Source of the DNA: Gliomastix tumulicola
Lineage: Eukaryota > Ascomycota > Sordariomycetes > Hypocreales > Bionectriaceae
DNA length: 10,892 nucleotides
Assembly: GCA_001599755.1 (NCBI GenBank)
Contig: BCHX01000030.1
Coordinates: 1-10,892 of the forward strand
Direction: 5' to 3'
Shown: in pieces, positions 8,073 through 10,892 of the stretch
Position numbering within the stretch: position 1 is the stretch's first letter
How the letters are laid out: each line of letters starts with the position of its first letter
Program-made: the position numbers and the translations under genes
The notes under the pieces: model-generated
Database searches by the model: none
The model's input: the letters and a program-made list of their open reading frames with translations, nothing else
What the model was told of the DNA's origin: nothing

Positions 8073-8506
8073 TGTTACGACCTGACGCTACGGTCGTAGG
8101 ATGACAGACCCTGCGGGTCAGGCAGACAGACCGGAGCATGAGATGTTCCGCCCCGGGAACCACAGCTACCCTAGAGGTGTTCAGGACGGGGTCATGAACA
8201 CCCAACAAACTGTTCAGAGGGTGTTCGTGAACACAAGCAGAACATGGGCTGAACATGTTCAGGTCACCTAGTATATATATCACAGTCATTACCTAGTTAG
8301 ATTGAATAGCTCACCAGCTATCAATAAAGCACCTTGCTTAGAAGCATCCTCCTTTGCCGATAAGCATCCAAGTTAAGGGAGTCCTCGACTGTGCCAATCC
8401 CAGTACTGCTGACGCTCATACTTACTCGCTGTGACTACCACCCGCTCAGTCTATGACATCCCAGTGTTCTGAGAACATAAAACTGTTCGAACCCCGATCC
8501 GACTAC
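8073..8506 (+). mobile_element. Probable solo LTR of a Ty3/gypsy-type retrotransposon
   Basis: It begins TGTTACGACC and folds at once (TACGACC...GGTCGTA, 7-base arms), followed by GACCCTGCGGGTC. This start resembles the TGTYACGACC opening of many fungal gypsy LTRs. A TATATATAT box (8272-8280) is followed 50 bases later by CAATAAA (8322-8328), the usual U3-R-U5 order. The right end is set by the start of the iteron repeat at 8507. A clean CA end and a target duplication are not visible (TCGAG on the left has no match on the right). The 3' end may therefore have been lost, and I see no internal retrotransposon sequence. Confidence 0.62.
8178..8260. promoter_or_regulatory. Dense TGTTC/GAACA palindrome array in the LTR U3 region
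   Basis: TGTTC or its complement GAACA occurs at 8178, 8196, 8211, 8222, 8229, 8240, 8251 and 8256, eight times in 83 bases. Pairs form inverted repeats: GTGTTCGTGAACAC, and the perfect palindrome GAACATGTTC just 10 bases before the TATA box. More copies lie at about 8140 and 8464-8490. The position upstream of TATA suggests transcription-factor binding sites, but the factor is unknown. Confidence 0.55.
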
Positions 8507-8738
8507 CCTACTAACCCATTCCATGGTGAAGTGTAGTACATTTGGATTTTAACCCTGGATGACAGGGGGTAGATTTGGATTAATGCAACAGGGGGTAGAG
8601 TGGGATTTTTGATGATCCACTTTCAAACTTATCAACCAATCAAAGAACGTAATTCATCACACCAAACGCGTCTCGGTCCTTCTGCGCGTCCTGTGGCGGC
8701 AAAGCCTGCCCAACTTCATCACCGTTTGCTTCAGCGAG
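8507..8738 (+). repeat. Iteron-bearing leader repeat, copy C
   Basis: It begins CCTACTAACCCATTCCATGG and has three iterons: GTACATTTGGATTTT (8536), GGTAGATTTGGATTA (8568) and GGTAGAGTGGGATTTTT (8594). The first 75 bases match copy B (2650-2727) in inverted orientation with about six differences. Weaker similarity, including GCAAAGCCTGCCCAACTT and CAGCGAG, extends to about 8738. The second OrsD-like relic starts 20 bases later. Confidence 0.75.
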
Positions 8739-8757
8739 TCGTCCTACCGTGCTTGAT

Positions 8758-9009
8758 ATGAAGATTATTATCATGTATTCAATCAAGCCCCCCGTATTTC
8801 TGCAACGGTACCGGGTGGCCATTTGCGAGGAATGTGGGTAGGCGGTCGTAGCTGAGGAGATCCTCACCCACCTGCAGAAGAGACACCGAGCCATGCCAGT
8901 GAAGCAGCGGCAGCAGCTTGCAGTGGCCATTGCTTTGTACCCTGACATCATACGAAACCTCTGGGTATGGCTACTGGAGAGACCAAAACCGAGAAGGAAT
9001 TTAAACTGA
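8758..9009 (+). pseudogene. Second OrsD-like zinc-finger relic with an internal stop
   Basis: From the ATG at 8758 the frame reads FLQRYRVAICEECG, a TAG at 8839-8841, then AVVAEEILTHLQKRH. Across the stop this is a C-x2-C-x11-H-x4-H finger with the same spacing as finger 1 of the copy at 5934. The following KQRQQLAVAIALYPDIIRN aligns with the linker helix of that copy. After PDIIRN similarity fades, and the frame ends at a TGA at 9007. The second finger is absent. The TAG is explained by a single C to T change from CAG, though other origins are possible. This is a dead fragment. Confidence 0.7.
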
Positions 9010-9336
9010 ACTTGGGCCTGAATCAGAACTAACGGATGGGTTCGTACCTAGGTAGCCTGGCTCCTTCGTAGCTGGGTTATTGTGAGGTTGCTGCGGTTCA
9101 TTCCTGGTGGTCGCTAAGCCACGGCCCTGGTGATTCTTGTCTAGCTTTCATTGGGAACAGATAACAAGGCTCTGGAAAAGAGGGGAAGCGAAGGTTTTGG
9201 AGCAGCTTGCGTTCCTTCCTCATAACGAAATGTTAATTCATTTCAGGAAATGGGATGAGTTTCTTAAATTACTGCATACACTTGGTACAGCGGAACGTCG
9301 GCTTCGTCGTCAGCAGCCCCTTGCCTATCTTGGCTA
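9010..9336. other. Stretch between the OrsD relic and the unknown gene; no gene accepted
   Basis: A plus-strand frame from about 9137 reads ITRLWKRGEAKVLEQLAFLP and looks moderately protein-like. It has no ATG start and no recognised motif, and it runs into the antisense of the gene at 9337. It also covers the expected 3' untranslated region of that gene. It could be a decayed coding scrap. Confidence 0.3.
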
Positions 9337-10087
9337 TCAACTAATGTCCTCGTCCATCCACTCATCGTCACTCTCTTGGCTGTCCGAGCCAGATTCCACA
9401 GAACTTTCAACTTCGTGCCACCGTAGCAAAGCCAGAACATGGCACATGGTGGCCTTCCTTCCTTCGGCAGACTGCAGGTTGTACCACTCACTACTTTCCA
9501 TCCGGGCATAGGTGTCCTCGCCTACGTTTTGGTTGACTAATTCCTTCTGATATTCTTCACTCTTTGCATCTAGGTAGTCCCCATACCGCGAGCCGAACGT
9601 GAAATGCATGAACCGTATCAAGGTACTCGTCGCCGCAATGAGAAAGATGCTACAAGGGTAGACATTAGTGGTATGAAGCGTAGCATAGGCGTGACAAGAA
9701 AGCTTTGGCAGGGTGCAGCACAGAATTGGACTTACCCCCGCGGAAGGCTCGTTTGGTTCGCTTTCCATGTTATTGCTGCCTCTGCGAGATATTGCGCTAG
9801 GGTTTCGTTCGACACAACCGGGACAGGACCACTCCGTGGGCTGTCTTCAATAGACTGGAATGCCTTTTTCGCCTCGAGAATAGCCAGGAAGTCATCTTCC
9901 ACTTTCCACCCGTATCCGTCAAACTTCTTCGCTCTGCATCATTCCATTGACGAGCTCCGTATGTTACAATAGTGCTCGAAATCCGCTTCCTCTCGCTCCT
10001 TCTCTCTCCTTTTTTAAGGACCAGGTGCACGGGCCAGCACTACTTCCGCATTTTAGTGTCCTCATCTGCGCTGCCTTCACCATTCAT
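9337..10087 (-). CDS. Unknown fungal protein, 184 residues, three exons
   Basis: Exons are 10087-10044, 9933-9736 and 9649-9337. Intron 2 (86 bases; GTAAGT donor, CACTAAT branch, TTGTAG acceptor) is strong and joins TWKANQTSLPRG to IFLIAATSTLIRFMHFTFG. Intron 1 (110 bases; donor GTAGTG, acceptor TGCAG) is weaker but gives MNGEGSADEDTKMRKAKKFD and removes an in-frame TGA. Exon 2 carries GYGWKVEDDFLAILEAKKAF. Exon 3 carries RYGDYLDAKSEEYQK, YARMESSEWYNLQSAEGRK and MCHVLALLRWHEVE, with an acidic tail ending DDEWMDEDIS. The WY..L...GRK..MCH..ALLRWHE segment looks conserved, but I cannot name the family. It is probably a soluble intracellular protein, since no signal peptide is seen. If intron 1 is wrong, the gene lacks a start and is 5'-truncated. 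Confidence 0.65.
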
Positions 10088-10090
10088 GTA

Positions 10091-10432
10091 ATGGCAACAT
10101 CAACTGATACCCACGTGCTGGATCACCGGGGCGACGTCGTGATTGATCTTCGCGTGCTGCCGATCACGAACGCTACCGCCGTTGCCAGTGAGAGCTTGAC
10201 CCATCGACGTGCAGACCGGCCAGACCCCCCGGACCAGCTCAGCGGTTCGTCTAGCAATGAAATCTCTGTTCAATATCTCGTCTCGTCGAGACATCTCTGC
10301 CTCGCGTCGCCAGTCTTCCGGGCCATGATGGAAAGCTCTTGGTGGGAGACGCCTGGGATTGGCGGCGAACCCCATGAGATTACCGCTACTGAATGGAACT
10401 CCGAGGCGCTTCTCATTATTATTATATTCTGA
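10091..10432 (+). pseudogene. BTB/POZ-domain protein, truncated within the domain
   Basis: The ATG at 10091 follows a C/T-rich leader and opens MATSTDTHVLDHRGDVVIDL. The BTB core continues with NEISVQYLVSSRHLCLASPV, FRAMMESSWWE and EITATEWNSEALLIIII. The frame stops at 10430-10432 directly after an ATT run (CATTATTATTATATT), where family members continue into the next helices (usually xIIHG...). About 113 residues remain, half a BTB domain plus a variable N-terminus, and the region to the right does not supply the rest. A slip in the ATT run or a deletion is the likely cause. A short expressed protein cannot be excluded. Confidence 0.65.
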
Positions 10433-10467
10433 GCTATGATGGGAAATGGCTATCTATACACTTAAGT

Positions 10468-10892
10468 TCAGAATGTTGAACGAGGCGAACGGCGTCCTCT
10501 AGACAACTGTGGCTCAGCGGCCCGATTGATACTATCTTGGTAGGGTTTTCCATCATGCGCAAGGAATTAGTTCGCCCAGCGCTCGCCCGTGTCAGGCGCG
10601 CGCTGCAGCTCAGCAAGTCACCGCTAGTCGGCCTTACACCCGGGCTGGTGGCGCTGTAACGTGACGCTGCCGTCCTCGTACAGAAGCACCAGCACGTTCT
10701 GCGCTGACAGATAGTATTTTGGCCAGCTATTCTCCTTCTCACTTGTGCTTACATCTATTCCTCATCTATCTAGCTTCTTCCTCTGCTCAGCCAGCGAGTT
10801 TCTTCTGCTTAGTCTGTTTCTTCTGCTTAGTCTGTTTCTTCTGCTTAGTCTGTTTCTTCTGCTTAGTCTGTTTCTTCTGCTTAGTCTGTTTC
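10468..10892 (-). pseudogene. Decayed unknown gene with four in-frame stops (continues past right edge)
   Basis: One minus-strand frame from the right edge down to 10468 keeps coding character despite stops at 10762-10764 (TGA), 10624-10626 (TAG), 10618-10620 (TGA) and 10567-10569 (TAA). Between them it reads LAEQRKKLDR, then ENSWPKYYLSAQNVLVLLYE with DGSVTLQRHQPG, then LAELQRAPDTGERWAN and FLAHDGKPYQDSINRAAEPQ. Each stop would be explained by one C to T change (CGA to TGA, CAG to TAG, CAA to TAA), the pattern left by repeat-induced mutation. The same frame runs through the 18-base tandem array as RLSRRN repeats. I do not recognise the family. Confidence 0.55.
10799..10892. repeat. 18-base perfect tandem array at the right edge
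   Basis: TTTCTTCTGCTTAGTCTG is repeated five times without error (10799-10888), and a sixth begins at 10889 and is cut by the window end. A diverged unit (TTCCTCTGCTCAGCCAGC) precedes it at about 10778-10795, differing mostly by C versus T. The period is a multiple of three. Two minus-strand frames stay open through it, giving RLSRRN or KQTKQK repeats. Confidence 0.9.

Noticed and set aside
8178..8260. Steroid-receptor-type response element (GAACAnnnTGTTC)
   Set aside because: Nuclear steroid receptors are absent from fungi, and the half-site spacing here is variable. The likeness is treated as coincidence.
8068..8510. Complete LTR with target-site duplication
   Set aside because: TCGAG before the LTR has no copy after 8506, and a CA end is not evident, so a solo or truncated LTR is claimed instead.
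9137..9511. 124-codon plus-strand frame
   Set aside because: There is no ATG start, and its second half is antisense to the conserved C-terminus of the minus-strand gene.
10799..10892. CRISPR array or telomeric repeat
   Set aside because: The units are contiguous 18-mers without spacers and are unlike TTAGGG-type telomeric repeats.

Overview
The window looks like an accessory, transposon-rich region of a filamentous ascomycete (Pezizomycotina). The evidence is short GT-AG introns of about 50 to 110 bases with CTRAC-like branch sites, and gene families that are expanded in these fungi: a HEAT-repeat STAND-type C-terminus, an APH-fold kinase, several BTB proteins and OrsD-type zinc-finger proteins. 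There is also a Tad1-like LINE relic and a probable Ty3/gypsy-type LTR. Every identification was made by eye from the translated sequence.

Layout, left to right. 1-444 is the 3' end of a HEAT-repeat gene that runs off the left edge. 445-1468 is mostly unassigned and ends in the start of an AT-hook protein that is cut off. 1469-2540 (minus) is a broken LINE ORF1. 2549-2727 is an iteron-bearing repeat. 3131-4767 (plus, two exons) is an apparently intact APH-family kinase-like protein with a predicted C-terminal membrane anchor. It converges, with 16 bases between stop codons, on a 102-residue coiled-coil protein (4784-5092, minus). 5276-6990 holds diverged repeats and a truncated OrsD-like zinc-finger pseudogene. 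6991-7754 (minus) is an apparently intact two-exon BTB protein. 8073-8506 is a probable solo LTR with a dense TGTTC/GAACA array. 8507-8738 is an inverted second copy of the iteron repeat, followed by a second broken OrsD relic. 9337-10087 (minus) is a three-exon gene of unknown family. 10091-10432 is a truncated BTB gene, and 10468-10892 (minus) is a pseudogene with four in-frame stops and an 18-base tandem array at the right edge.

The four full-length genes that look functional are the kinase-like protein, the coiled-coil protein, the 237-residue BTB protein and the 184-residue unknown protein. The rest is mostly decayed. The most notable structure is a family of iteron-bearing leaders (copies at 2549-2727, 5737-5810 and 8507-8738). 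Two copies lie just upstream of OrsD-like relics. The outer two are inverted relative to each other and bracket about 5.8 kb containing the kinase, coiled-coil and BTB genes. Whether this marks a former mobile unit is inference.
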